DNA of 64,000 bases from Trileptium ribeirensis (GCA_030248225.1 JASANE010001793.1:1-64000), one strand, 5' to 3'; positions 25,801-36,600 are shown, counted from the stretch's first letter. The notes: generated from the letters alone by a model not told the origin. Translations and numbers: made by a program.

Positions 25801-26575
25801 CAGTGATGCTGAATATGAGACGTTTAGGCGAAACAACCTGCCCGATAAAAAAGGCAATACTGAAAACGGGTCCAGAAGACGCAGCAGATCTGTTCACAAG
25901 CATTACCGTGACCGCCACCCAACACATTCTCATCATGAACGGAATTCAAAACATGCTTCAAACCGTAACAACACCAATGAACTACGTGGCAATCGCGTGT
26001 CCGATAATGAAGATAACACAAGACATGAATGCAGATGGCACAATAAATCATATCACCAAAATGCACGTCACAGCCGCCGAACGTATTCACAATATGAACG
26101 GAATTCAAAGCATGCCTCAAAATTTGATAATACGATCGATTTATTTGCCGACCGACAACTCAAAAAATACAATAGAAATGATTCTATTAGATATCACACC
26201 AGCGATGTGGATGACCATTTGGATGACAAAACTAAATCATCAATGCGTCCTACCAACAACCTTAAGGAAATTTTACCTAACATTGGGACTTCCCAAGATA
26301 TAACAGATCAAATAGCTCACCGCGATAATGTAGAAGATAAAGATGAAGGGCTGCCGATTCACAATGCAGCAACAATCGTTAACTGCAATCCGAAGCAGAG
26401 AGTTGTATTAGCTGCTAATGGGCGCCAGATATTCGTTCCACACAGAATTGAAATTTCAAAAGGGCCGAAAAAGGTTACAATTGAATCACAGTACAACCTT
26501 AAACTGGGAAAGATTCAACAAGGCTCAGTTTTAGCTGGGAGAATCAGGGAAGGCCCTCCATCAGCTTTTCAGTGA
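13793..26575 (+). CDS. Four-membrane-span protein with long His/Arg-rich tail (7 exons read)
   Basis: Exons 13793-13863, 14798-14903, 16791-16880, 18124-18186, 19538-19675, 23265-23361 and 24870-26575 join in matching phases into at least 756 codons. Counting from the first readable codon, spans lie at about 8-24, 31-56, 68-89 and 97-123. KSKKWLWPWF sits between spans 2 and 3. The arrangement (CC motif before span 1, K..L.PW after span 2, no enzyme motif) resembles invertebrate tetraspan families of the LAPTM/MARVEL-like kind, but no orthologue is recognised. A Pro-rich linker (KPPKVNKFYYEFVPPPEIAP) leads to a polar tail of about 570 residues, His/Arg/Lys-rich at about 457-607. The start Met is not found: a stop at 13625-13627 and no in-frame ATG imply an upstream exon, and the border at 13793 is a guess. 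Confidence 0.7.
14798..14903 (+). CDS. Gene 1 exon 2 (span 2)
   Basis: After the acceptor TTGACAG the first base completes the Leu codon split by the previous exon. The exon encodes a Cys/Leu/Ile-rich span (about 25 residues) ending SLLYGLDT and closes in phase 0 at ACG|GTAATA. Confidence 0.65.
15130..15475 (-). repeat. Dispersed GC-rich/AAAATTGG repeat, intron 2 of gene 1
   Basis: GC-rich edges flank a core made of CCAATTTTACCCCGATTTTTG-like phrases, the reverse complement of the GCAAAAATTGG phrases in other members of this dispersed family. It has no coding potential. Confidence 0.5.
16085..16345 (-). repeat. Dispersed GC-rich/AAAATTGG repeat, intron 2 of gene 1
   Basis: A GC-rich stretch (16090-16175) is followed by CCCCAATTTTGC and repeated CCAATTTTT phrases up to 16345. 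It has the same composition and order as the other family members. Confidence 0.45.
16791..16880 (+). CDS. Gene 1 exon 3 (span 3)
   Basis: Ninety bases in phase 0 lie between the acceptor TACATTTTAG and the donor TCT|GTAAGT. They encode the basic turn KSKKWLWPW and a third span ending in CITWWAS. Confidence 0.7.
18124..18186 (+). CDS. Gene 1 exon 4 (start of span 4)
   Basis: Sixty-three bases in phase 0 lie between CACTTTTAG and TAT|GTAAGT. They encode GVLSGYWIFLNLLTLTTIIV plus Tyr, the first part of the fourth span. Confidence 0.65.
19538..19675 (+). CDS. Gene 1 exon 5 (end of span 4, Pro-rich linker)
   Basis: This phase-0 exon runs from TGCTTTGTAG to GAG|GTAAAA. It finishes span 4 (VYGILVIRVAYQIM) and enters a Tyr/Pro-rich juxtamembrane linker ending KDMYFE. 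An internal ATG at 19577 is in frame but lies inside the span, so it is not the start. Confidence 0.7.
21013..21425 (+). repeat. Dispersed GC-rich/AAAATTGG repeat, best-preserved member
   Basis: The unit opens CATACATGCTCAAAGGGGAG. Its core holds GCAAAATTGGGTAAG, GGAATTGGAAAAATTGGGG and similar phrases, and it closes CTCCTGGGCTTCAGAGCTCG near CTCATGTAT. The ends form a short imperfect inverted repeat (ATACATG near both). It lies in intron 5 of gene 1. Confidence 0.55.
22284..22395 (+). repeat. Short member of the dispersed GC-rich family
   Basis: The sequence runs from CATACATATCCAGGGGG to CCCAGCTACCC and TTCTTGGATTTTAAACATCG. It keeps both edges of the family but lacks the AAAATTGG core. 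A related GC-rich scrap lies at 22060-22150. Confidence 0.4.
23265..23361 (+). CDS. Gene 1 exon 6a (alternative copy A)
   Basis: The acceptor CTCTGATTTCAG is strong and the donor is G|GTAATA. The exon starts in phase 0 and ends in phase 1. It encodes VPRFARKSAFGFGKRSAGHS, including the basic pair KR after a Gly. The 3' part of the exon is repeated in exon 6b. Confidence 0.7.
23288..23643 (+). repeat. Recent 178-bp tandem duplication containing an exon
   Basis: Positions 23288-23465 and 23466-23643 are identical by eye except one C/A difference (in AGTCCAG versus AGTACAG). Each copy holds the 3' part of exon 6 of gene 1, its donor and about 100 bp of intron that ends in an acceptor-like ACACAG. 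Confidence 0.9.
23461..23539 (+). CDS. Gene 1 exon 6b (alternative copy B)
   Basis: A duplicate of exon 6a begins after ATTACACAG, a weaker acceptor, and also starts in phase 0 and ends in phase 1. It can replace exon 6a in frame. It opens KMVPRF and differs by Pro to Thr near its end. Using both 6a and 6b shifts the frame and meets a stop early in the last exon. Confidence 0.55.
24625..24835. repeat. GC-rich dispersed repeat upstream of the last exon of gene 1
   Basis: The sequence opens CATGCTCAAACTCCGAG and is followed by GGAGG, CCACCCC and GGGGG runs. It lacks the AAAATTGG core. It lies in intron 6, only 35 bp before the last exon's acceptor. Confidence 0.4.
24870..26575 (+). CDS. Gene 1 last exon (polar His/Arg-rich tail)
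   Basis: The acceptor TAATTTTAG precedes an open frame of 568 codons to TGA at 26573-26575. The two leading bases complete a Val codon with the G left by exon 6a or 6b. The protein is rich in Asn, Asp, Ser, Lys and His, with a cluster around HHQCHHHYRHRHHGNH. An imperfect 53-residue repeat has both units carrying ERNSKHAS (nucleotides from 25937 and 26096). The last 60 residues are less skewed (RQIFVPHRIEISKGPKKVTI) and may be a small folded segment. The rest should be disordered and lie in the cytoplasm if all four spans are inserted. Confidence 0.8.
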
Positions 26576-27130
26576 TGCTCCCATAGTTTCTGAACCTCCA
26601 GTCATATCCCACCCACAAAAGGAATTGCTTCGCAATCATTTACGCCCCTGAACAGTTCCACGACAATAATTATAGTATGATCGACAAATGTTCATGCCGA
26701 CCCAAAGCAGGGTGGTTTGAGGCAAAACTTTAGGCTCTTCAAATCACCCGAAATTGGAAGTTCGGAGTAAATTTTTCACCGATACTGCGATCCTCCAACA
26801 GTTGTGCGTTACCTACCCTGGAACCACAAACGTAATAGTGAAATGCATAGCAACATGCCCGATACTTCTAGATTGTGATAACGAAGGCGTCAATTTGTCT
26901 GATGAAACCGTCATGAACTCTTGTTTGTATTGAAATAATATTACTCTTACAAGTATACGCAAAACAATGGCTGATCAGTGTTCGATTTGACCTTTCAACT
27001 TCTTATCGTAAAATACTTATCATATATATTGATTGAGTTTTGCCAAAGGTATCAAACTTCTATAGTGTCATTGTCGGCTTAATTTGTTATCGAGAAAAGG
27101 ACGCATTTATTAACATATCAGATGATATAT
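26576..27130. other. 3' flank of gene 1
   Basis: No perfect AATAAA was seen in the first 350 bp after the stop. A GAAATAATA at about 26931-26940 could be the 3' processing region. Nothing else was identified. Confidence 0.3.
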
Positions 27131-27132
27131 AA

Positions 27133-27314
27133 ATGTTTTATCTAGAAGATAATAGTTTTGGCGGTTGTTCCGTGAAATTCGGGTGGCTTGTTGTCTGTGA
27201 TTTTGTCGTTACCACTTTGCTACAGTTTGCGCCTCTAAATGTCATATCGTCGCCCTTTGCCAAGATTCTGCGCTTAATTTTATATTATATATCCTTAATG
27301 AGGAAATGTTATTG
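27133..27314 (+). CDS. Orphan exon candidate with membrane spans
   Basis: An ATG-started frame reads MFYLEDNSFGGCSVKFGWLV, then continues hydrophobic with a second hydrophobic run near its end (ILRLILYYISLM). It reaches a TTG|GTAAAG donor in phase 2. Cys followed by a basic residue before a span is reminiscent of the start of gene 1, so a tandem paralogue is possible. No in-phase downstream exon was found (the tested join at 32.6 kb gives a stop). Confidence 0.22.
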
Positions 27315-27377
27315 GTAAAGCTAAATTAACCACTGGTTAGCAGTTCTTTAGAGCGTTATCGATCTGTTGTAGTGCAT

Positions 27378-27521
27378 GAGTAAACTTAAGCTGCGCCCCT
27401 TACCATACTCTTTTGACAAAAGCGATTGCCATTCAGTTGTTCACTGAACACAAATATTGAAATCCGAGTTTTGTAGATGGTGTCAAAAGAGGATGGTTGG
27501 GGGCGCATCTTAAGTTTACTC
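27378..27521. mobile_element. MITE of about 144 bp with 40-bp terminal inverted repeats
   Basis: Left arm 27378-27417 opens GAGTAAACTTAAG. Right arm 27482-27521 is its reverse complement with about six mismatches. The middle holds a small hairpin (TTCAGT and ACTGAA around five bases). It is non-coding. Confidence 0.65.
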
Positions 27522-28250
27522 TTACATAGTTGCAATAACATTGTTTTAGTCAAAATACGGGATTGATATATATAAAATACGGATTGATATATATGTTTAT
27601 TAAGTTTTCGTGTCTTAGCTGTAAAATTAAAAATGTGCAGTCATGAGTTTACTGATTTCAATCGCAGGTTGTAGCTTTTGTGAAGCCATTTTAAAATAAT
27701 TATCTGAATGTTTGCGCGCAAATTGCATTAGGTGCAGTTGAATGAACCATTGAATGGTGTATGACTTGTGTTAATATTGACAAAATATTAGGGAATTAAA
27801 CAACTTTATATTATGTATATCTTTTTAAATGCTTGAAACTATAAATTAAACTTGCTTATTGCTAATGGTATGACTTTGTTTTTGCCTTTGTCAAGCTGTG
27901 CCTTATATGCCTCCGCAATCAACAACTCAACTATGGTAAAACCAGAAAACGCTTTACACATGCAACAGCTGTTGTCCACTTCCAAAACGAAGTGGACCCC
28001 AACTGTTGCATTATCCTCTATTTAATCGACGGAGTCTGTCATGTAGATTGGCTCAAATTATCTACAAATTAAAAGCTGTACCCGGTAAGCGCTTTATAAA
28101 TCCGACAACCGGTGTGCACTCACTACACAAAAGTGAAAGGGAAAGCATCTCAGATTCGCTTGGTAGCATTGGCTAAACAGTTATGTTACTTTATTTAATC
28201 GACTTTGTCGATGGGTATTAAAAAGATCCGCGAGTCATCTTACGATAGAC

Positions 28251-28325
28251 CAGCTGTGATTTGAACCAGGGCTTTTAGCTTGTAACTCTTTCATGCTGCC
28301 ACTCCCAGGCCATGGGTATCTCGTC
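28251..28325 (-). other. tRNA-like Pol III sequence, degraded
   Basis: On the minus strand GGCCTGGGAGTGGCAGC resembles an A box and TGGTTCAAATCACAG resembles a B box at about tRNA spacing. The stems do not pair well, so this is more likely a SINE or tRNA remnant than a working tRNA gene. Confidence 0.3.
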
Positions 28326-29017
28326 TCGCGTTGAAGGTACGCTATTTACGTTGCAGTTATATGTTTAAGTTGACCAAGTTCAAAAACTACAATGTATATT
28401 GGTTCAGAGTATGTGCACGATAACTCATGTCATTGGGAAACTCTTTACACATCCGACACGTGTCCACTTCCTGCACGGAGCACCGAAAGGAAATCTTGTC
28501 AGCTTAGTTTGTTCGTATTTACAAACATATAAGGTGTTCTCATTATTGATCGACTCGGTCAAAAGTTATATTTTCACATTTACAAAGTTCAAAAACTATA
28601 ACGTAGATTGTTTAGTACATGTATTATAACAGCTGGGTCTACCCTAGGTAATAGTAACCCTTAATTGTTCTTCTGCTGCTGCGTACCTTTTGATTAAACG
28701 AAACAACCTCTACAGTAATCTTTAATGATTATTAGTGGTTGAACAAACCAGAGACACGCAAGAGCTAGAATATAAAGAGTTATCCCGCTCCAAAACGTAG
28801 TGATTTGGAAACAGGTTTGCCAACTCTAGCAACAAATTGGGGTAGCTAGCTTTCCATGTTATATTTTTGCTACGTTGGTCCGGCTTGCTGCTGTTAATTA
28901 CTTTATACCCAAGCTAAATATCAAAGCCAGAATATCTGCAGCGTTTCAAACCTCCTTGGGAAACTCGTACCACAGTTAAAATGACCCTCAACGTTATACA
29001 GGGCACTTTTATTAAAA

Positions 29018-29150
29018 CGTGATCGAGCGGTTTAACGCTCTGTCTCGTCGTACCACTGCAGAAGTTAGGAGTTCGACTCCCGCTGGCACCTGAATTTAAC
29101 ATTTGGAGTCGTTTTAGTTCCAAACAAATAAATACTGCTCCTGACTTAGC
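29018..29150 (+). mobile_element. tRNA-derived SINE, copy 1
   Basis: The head (29018-29090) has an A-box-like GATCGAGCGGTTTAACGC and a B box GAGTTCGACTCCCGC, ending GGCACC. The tail (ATTTGGAGTCGTTTTAGTTCC, then CAAATAAAT) is shared with the copy at 43363. The shared tail after the tRNA part marks a SINE family, not a tRNA gene. Confidence 0.6.
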
Positions 29151-29611
29151 AGAAGGGAAAAGCTATTAAATACCGCGCCATGTCATTTATTTTATTGATG
29201 TACTGTTAATTTATATTTCAGAGTCGACACTCTATAGGTTCACAAATATTAATGAGCAAAAATGTAGGAGCGTAGATCAAAATATAACAGGCTTCAAGTT
29301 GAAAATTTTACCCCAGGATTGTAGAAACCCAACGGTCTGTTAGAAGCATTCTAGTTTGAATTTATAATCCAACCTAGTATGCAGCAACAGAGCCATTCAG
29401 AACATCACTTCGGGATGTTGGGTGACTTCATTTCAAGGTTGTGGCTATATATCCAGGATTGTAATTTATTTAAGCTTTATAATTATACAATAGGATTAAT
29501 TAGTTTATGAAGTCGCTTGATATTTAATTTGGTAAGCCATTTACTCACTGATAAGTTATGGAATACGCAAAAATATAGCTGATTGGCGCTTCCTACGACA
29601 ATCTCTGCATG

Positions 29612-31045
29612 TTTGAAGATTGAACATACATCAAGGGGGCCATAATCTAAACCAAAACTAAAAATTTCTGCAGCCCTATTATCAAATACTACTAATTATT
29701 TACCTAGTGAAAGAAAGCTAAGTGAGTACGGTTAATCTGCGCTTATCGAGCCTTTTATGGCTCAAATTTGTGTTTTCTGATCCCGTTTGTAAAGTGCAAA
29801 AATAATACAATGAAAATTATTGGTTACACTACGGCCATTTTCATTACACATTTGAAGATTGAACATACATCAAGGGGGTCATAATCTAAACCAAAACTAA
29901 AAATTTTTGCAGCCCTATTATCAAATACTACTAATTATTTACCTAGTGAAAGAAAGCTAAGTGAGTACGGTTAATCTGCGCTTATCGAGCCTTTTATGGC
30001 TCAAATTTGTGTTTTCTGATCCCGTTTGTAAAGTGCAAAAATAATACAATGAAAATTATTGGTTACAATACGGCCATTTTCATTACACGTTTGAAGATTG
30101 AACATACATCAAGGGGGTCATAATCTAAACCAAAACTAAAAATTTTTGCATCCCTATTATCAAATACTACTAATTATTTACCTAGTGAAAGAAAGCTAAG
30201 TGAGTACGGTTAATCTGCGCTTATCGAGCCTTTTATGGCTCAAATTTGTGTTTTCTGATCCCGTTTGTAAAGTGCAAAAATAATACAATGAAAATTATTG
30301 GTTACACTACGGCCATTTTCATTACACGTTTGAAGATTGAACATACATCAAGGGGGTCATAATCTAAACCAAAACTATATATTTCTGCAGCCCTATTATC
30401 AAGTACTACTAATTTTTTACCTATTGAAAGAAAGCTAAGTGAGTACGGTTAATCTGCGCTTATCGAGCCTTTTAAGGCTCCAATTTGAGTTTTCTGATCC
30501 CGTTTGTAAAGTGCAAGAATAATACAATGAAAATTATTGGTTACACTACGGCCATTTTCATTACACGTTTGAAGATTGAACATACATCAAGGGGGTCATA
30601 ATCTAAACCAAAACTATATATTTCTGCAGCCCTATTATCAAGTACTACTAATTATTTACCTATTGAAAGAAAGCTAAGTGAGTACGGTTAATCTGCGCTT
30701 ATCGAGCCTTTTAAGGCTCCAATTTGAGTTTTCTGATCCCGTTTGTAAAGTGCAAGAATAATACAATGAAAATTATTGGTTACACTACGGCCATTTTCAT
30801 CACACGTTTGAAGATTAAACATACATCAAGGGGGTCATAATCTAAACCAAAACTATATATTTCTGCAGCCCTATTATCAAGTACTACTAATTATTTACCT
30901 ATTGAAAGAAAGCTAAGTGAGTACGGTTAATCTGCGCTTATCGAGCCTTTTAAGGCTCCAATTTGAGTTTTCTGATCCCGTTTGTAAAGTGCAAGAAGAA
31001 TACAATGAAAATTATTGGTTACACTACGGTCATTTTCATCACACA
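29612..31045 (+). repeat. Six tandem copies of a 239-bp unit
   Basis: Units start with TTTGAAGATT at 29612, 29851, 30090, 30329, 30568 and 30807, exactly 239 bp apart. Units 1-3 carry AAAACTAAAAATTT and GAGCCTTTTATGGCTC. Units 4-6 carry AAAACTATATATTT and GAGCCTTTTAAGGCTC. No unit encodes a long protein. Each contains a small hairpin at the GAGCC...GGCTC site, longer in units 4-6. Confidence 0.95.
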
Positions 31046-34000
31046 TCTAAGCCGTAGGATCCTTTATTGCTACCTCCAATGATTAAAAAGCACAAAAACT
31101 TAAGTTAGAAGTCACAATTTTTAAGAAAAAATATAATTTGAAGCGTTGTTACTTCACATAAAAGCCATATTTCCTAGTGTTTGTCCTATTTGATGCATGT
31201 TCATGTTAATACAATTGGTTTTCTCTTATTCAGCTACACCGAAATCCCATAAACACATTATAGTCGTTTGCGCACAAATAAATTGAAAAGTTGACAAATT
31301 TTCACTATTTTTGATGCTAAAGTTTTTCATTTTTAGCCTCCTGTAGCGGCCTACAGGTTAAAGACATACCCAATATTGGTTTGAAACAATAAAACCAACT
31401 CGTTTTTGTGGATTAAGCAGCCCTAGATAACCAACATGGGAAAGTCTGAGGTTATCGGTTTGTTGAATATGAGTAAGAAATAATTACAGTATTGCAAACA
31501 CAAATCTGGGCGTAAAACTATATTTTTTACGCATCAAACAAAAAAGTTACGAAAATCCATTAGTCATGTGAAGACTTATGAGTGGCATGGGCAGGCAAAA
31601 GGAATTTTTTGCTCAATTTAAATGCTATTGTACATCTAAACGCTCTAAACGGAAACTACGCTCGTTATAGTTGCTCCGTTTCACTCAACATGAAACAATC
31701 GCAAGCAAAGATAGTGGAACTATACATTATCAGTTAGATATAGGTGCCATGTAAAAGTTCATCATTAAACAAAGCGCAAATGTCATATCTAATTGTTAAT
31801 TAACACTGGTTTGTCTATTTTTCTTTCCATTCCACAAAACCATCCCACAACAAAATTTCTTCTTCAATATCTTATTCTATTCTATCCTCAATGTGGTATC
31901 CTTCATTTGAGAGTTATGTTTTAGTCCGAAATATAACGTTTCTCTGCAAATGTCTCAAACTGTAAGCTAGTAACTGGCTCAAACTGGCCTCGTATTACAT
32001 CGTGTATTGCCAGTATAACTATTGCGAAAACGTGAGAAATTATATGTGTTACTCGATTAAACTCTACAGTATTTTACTATACCGATATATATTGCATTGC
32101 TTGAATTTTGGGGCTTAATACCATCTTGATATGCACAGCTGTAATACTTTATTGAACAACAGCAATTTCAGGGTTTCAATAAGAGAAACAAATGCCCAGA
32201 TTAGCCTTGAATGTGCTAGGATGGTACGACATATAATAAGGAACGAAACCGTCTATATTATAACGAACTTAGACAAATAAGGTGATATTGGTCAACATAG
32301 AGCCGAGATCTTGTTTTTAGACAGCGTACTGATTTCAACATATACACCATTATATTCAGCCAGATTATGTATTTATCATAGGTATTCATAGTGGGTAGAG
32401 AGGCATATTCACCTTAGAGTCAGACTATCCAAGCCACATTTACGCCTTCATGTGGACCTGCAATCACTCCTCTCCTTACTCGAACCAAAAGTTAGAATAG
32501 AGTTGAAATTTAACATATATAAGAAAATTTATCGTTTATATTTTTCATATATTTTTCATACATGCAGTATTTTGTTATCAACAAGATGTGAACTCCTCTC
32601 CTCCTAGAAGAAACTATTTGCCCGCTAAGCTGACCGATCAATTGAACATCCATGAAGACATATTTTTGACATATTATCATTTGAAATTTATCGGAAAATC
32701 GAAATTATATATGACATTTCTGCCACGATTATTATGCTTATCCTGGATTATTTCAATAGGCACAGGAATAATCGATTTCTTAATATCATGATTACCTAAT
32801 CACACACATTTGTTTTTGTCCGCCTACGCACCCTTTTTTCATGCTTCCTTTAATTCTCAAAAAATTAGTGCGTAGATTCATTTTTGTTCAATACTTACTC
32901 CACAAATTTCGACATTTGTTATTATTGTAGTAATGCTTTGACATTGTTTTCACCATTTGCCGGTATATGCCTCATAAGCTTGCGTCAATTGCACCGACAA
33001 ATGTAACTATAAACGTGTTTTGCAAATCTGACAACTGGTCGCAGAATACCGTCCGAGAGCGCCATACGCTAAACATGCCGATTCATCAGGATGTATCTGA
33101 AACAAATCATTATAGCAATCAGCGTATTAATGTCATCAAAATTTACATTACCAAGTTTGCGTGGTGTAAAATCTAATACCATATATCTCGATTCACTATA
33201 AGCTGTTCTAAACAACACGATTAACAATACAGATACAATGCTGTAAATTATCTTTTTTCGGGAAAACTGCTCTACAAATTTTGAAATCACTGGGACTTCC
33301 AGTATTGTACATAACAACTAAAGGGGCTTGATATTAGGGATAGGGTAACTGTTTCGCGATTTCTGTACTGCATAGCCTGCATTTTTTCACTCCATAAAAT
33401 GTGCACAACACTTAGATACAAACAATTGTAATACATATCACAAAATTACAAAAACCGGTGAACATGGTAAATAATGTTCGGAGCATTATATGCGAGTCAA
33501 ATGCAGAATGTTCAGTACGGACTGAACAAGGAATCATCAGAAATCAATATATACTATTCCTGAAAAGTAACTAAATGCTATTTGTGTTTGAGCACATACA
33601 CCGTTCGTTTCATTTGATTTTATATGCATGATGGACCAAATACATGGTTCGATCGATAAGCCAATATTAGTCGATACTATTAGCGCGACTCGTTTCATAT
33701 TTGCCACAGCTTGCACTCCAGCCTAATCGAAATGATCATATAGAGCTTGTGGAGTTACGATTTTGATTTTCGTAGGCATCGGACTGAATTTGGTCATTCA
33801 TAAAATGTAGAACGGACTAAGTACAAAAATTTTTTGGAAATCTCGTGAAGTTACCTTTGCCGAGTAGTAGCTTCCTGTTCCGTTAGATCCTGAATATACA
33901 TCATTGGATATATCCGCGAGGGAAATATCCACCGTGAAAAAAATCGAGCGTTTCAGAAATTCAGAAACAATAATTCTCTTTATAGTCAAGATTTAAAGAC

Positions 34001-34388
34001 AGGATATACTACGATATTCGTGACTGTTCGATGCACATAAACGTACTTATAGTCCTTGAATATCAGAGGCAGGAAAAATCTAAGACTTATGATTTGCATT
34101 CATAGCTCACTTGCGATGCGAAATTTTAAAGAAAGTAAGAATCGCGGCCTGCAGCCAGCCATACAATTTGTTGTATGTTCAATTCAAGGCGCCGACTTTA
34201 GCTTCCCTTCGCAAATTAATTCGGGCATTAAAAGGCTATGAAAATGCTGTTCCTTTAACTCTGAACCGTAACTGTGTAACAACAATTTTGGTTCGTAATC
34301 TTAATGCTAATTTAGATATTTTAATCTGATGGCTTAAACAATGTTCCAATCTCCATGTCTGAAACAAGATTCGGCCATCACTGAAAAC
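31046..34388. other. AT-rich intergenic DNA, nothing identified
   Basis: No supported gene or RNA was found. A frame near 32588-32791 has a hydrophobic C-terminal half, but it begins at GTG and lacks matching splice sites. Confidence 0.4.
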
Positions 34389-34760
34389 ATTGGTTATGGT
34401 TAATTTGGTGTCTTGCTAAAATAAATGAACGCAATCATAGTGATATTATAGAAATAATTGAGACAGCAGAATAAAATATTCATGATTGATATAAACTGTC
34501 GCAACTTTTACAGCATAACTTTGCCGAATATTCGATCAAGGAGTTCAGATTTCGAGGAATTAATAATTTAATGTGTTTCGTTTGAAGATTTAGGCTGTTC
34601 AATGGATAAAAATTGGTAAAATATTGGTTATGTTTAATTTCAAGCCTGGCTAAAATATACGAATGCAATCAATATAAGATTATAGCAATGACTGAGACAG
34701 CGGAATAAAATTCCTTCTCGATTGATATAATAACTGTCGCAGGTAGTTTTGCGGCATGGA
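34389..34760 (+). repeat. Imperfect tandem duplication, period 233 bp
   Basis: TGGTTATGGTTAATTT near 34391 recurs as TGGTTATGTTTAATTT near 34624. The following sequence (GCTAAAATA, GAGACAGC.GAATAAAAT, GATTGATATAA, ACTGTCGCA) matches in order. Divergence is substantial, so the duplication is old. Confidence 0.6.
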
Positions 34761-34814
34761 TTTGCCAAAAGGCGACTGTTGTATTCTGCGGACACATTCA
34801 GAATTCGAGGAAGT

Positions 34815-35005
34815 ATTGAATGTCTTTGTTAGTTTGCAGTTTTAGACTAAGCAAAGGTCACAACATGAACTATCAATTTCGAAATGTCTTTCTTAGTTTG
34901 AAGTTTTAAGCTAATCAAATGTCGCAACTTGAACTATCAGTTATTCAATGTCTGTGTTAGGTTGAAGTTTTAGACAAACGAAAAGTCGCAACCTGAAAAT
35001 AAACT
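34815..35005 (+). repeat. Three imperfect tandem copies of a 63-66 bp unit
   Basis: AATGTCTTTGTTAGTTTGCAG, AATGTCTTTCTTAGTTTGAAG and AATGTCTGTGTTAGGTTGAAG head three successive units that each go on to a GTC.CAAC.TGAA phrase. It lies directly after the 233-bp duplication. Confidence 0.65.
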
Positions 35006-35734
35006 TATGAAAGCTATAAATTTGCACCCGCTTATTTGACAATGTTTGGCTTTGTAATATTTTTGAGTGTCACTGACACAGCCCGCCAACTCAAAATTAG
35101 GTTGGCGCACAATCAAGGTGAAGAGTGCTGCAAAAAATACTGACGCAGCCTTGCGGGCTTACCTTGTTCGAAAAGTTGCCAGCCCTCATTGCCCACCTCC
35201 TTCTTTGCCCCTGACATACAGATATGTTATTATGACAACATGGAAATTGATTCTATCTACTAGTCAAAACACTAATTTAGCTGATTTGGGTTTTGTGAGT
35301 TTAATTAGTTTGACATTTTAATAATTATAACAGGTGAATCTCGTTTTTGTATTTTCATATCTTATTCTGGAACACATCCAAGCAATCGGTAAAATAGTAA
35401 AAAGGGGAAGTAGTGTGTTGGCACAACATCAAGACAAAAAGAACATAGTGATATCGGTTAATTCACGGATATGACACCTTTTGAATAGATATTAGTAGCA
35501 TGTAATCTTGTCACAAAATCTGATATTTCATCAATAAGGCCATTTGTATTAAACCGACTACGTCGTTATTATTATTAAAATCATTATTATTGTTGGGTTT
35601 ACATCCGGAAACAACGAACATTAACCGACATATAGTTGTTTGAATGTTCGGCCGATCACATGTATATTATATATTTATATATACGTCTTTTTATATACAT
35701 ACATAAATATATATCATACATGTATAAACAGGGA

Positions 35735-35970
35735 CCCAGTTGGACTGACAACCACCCACCCCCCCCCCCCCCCCCCGAGGCGTCGGACCCCTTGGCCTTG
35801 GTCTACTATACCTGAGGGTACCACCCTAGTCCCATGTGTATAAATGGTGACGGCTTTGAAATGTTTAGAAACTGAAAACTTGCGAGATATTTCTGGTGTT
35901 TTCCTTTGTTTTTGTTCAAACTTTACCGAATTTGTGCAAATTTATCATATATTTTTTCGAATTTTCTCAA
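35735..35970 (-). repeat. Dispersed GC-rich repeat with poly-C tract
   Basis: A run of about 17 C (near 35760-35776) and a GC-rich stretch are followed by phrases such as ACCGAATTTGTGCAAATTT. The structure matches the GC-rich-edge plus AT-core dispersed family. Confidence 0.4.
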
Positions 35971-36318
35971 AATATTGTGTGTCATATATTGATGGGTAGG
36001 GGTGGCGACGTTTCAGGAGGGTGACCGTTATTGGGTAATACCCTGCTCCTTATATACGCCTACGAACCGTAGTTTTGGGCCCATGAACATAATAGTTTGG
36101 GGCGCTCAGGCACTAGCGCAGGTTCACGATAGCACTAAAAAGTGGTTGTTGAAAACCAGTCAATATATATTGAGTAAATTAATAACTGTTTTTAACGGTA
36201 CCACTCTGCAATTTTTTATCTCCTGGAAATAACTATTTTAAAATACGTCTAGTTTACTACACCAGGATAAATTTTTTTACCCCGATTGAATGACGAAACC
36301 TCAAAGCTGTAGATTATA

Positions 36319-36600
36319 GATCATACATGCTCATGGGGGTAGGGAGTGTTACCTCCTGATGCTCCGACCGCTCCCACGAGCCCTCGGCTACCCCTCCCTC
36401 CGCCGACGGATGGTCCAATCCCCTCACATGACGGCGGCGAAGGTACCTAACATATACGGTTGAAAACGCCGCAACCTCCTCCCGAAAGACCTCTCCCTCA
36501 ACACGACGCCAGGCTTATCGCTCTTGCTAGGCCGAAGGCTTCCCGTCGCACGAGGGCTCGACTATACCCTTGGACTTCGGACCTTGGTTCATATTTGATT
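36319..36600 (+). repeat. Dispersed GC-rich family member
   Basis: It opens CATACATGCTCATGGGGGTAG and closes CCTTGGACTTCGGACCTTGG, the same edges as the member at 61895. The core lacks the AAAATTGG phrases. Confidence 0.55.

Noticed and set aside
25785..26303. Second plus-strand frame of 172 codons inside the last exon of gene 1
   Set aside because: The main frame is longer, joins upstream exons in phase and explains the region. The shifted frame has no splice support.
32588..32791. Hydrophobic frame resembling a membrane span
   Set aside because: It begins at GTG, has no donor, and joining it to 27133-27314 creates a stop codon.
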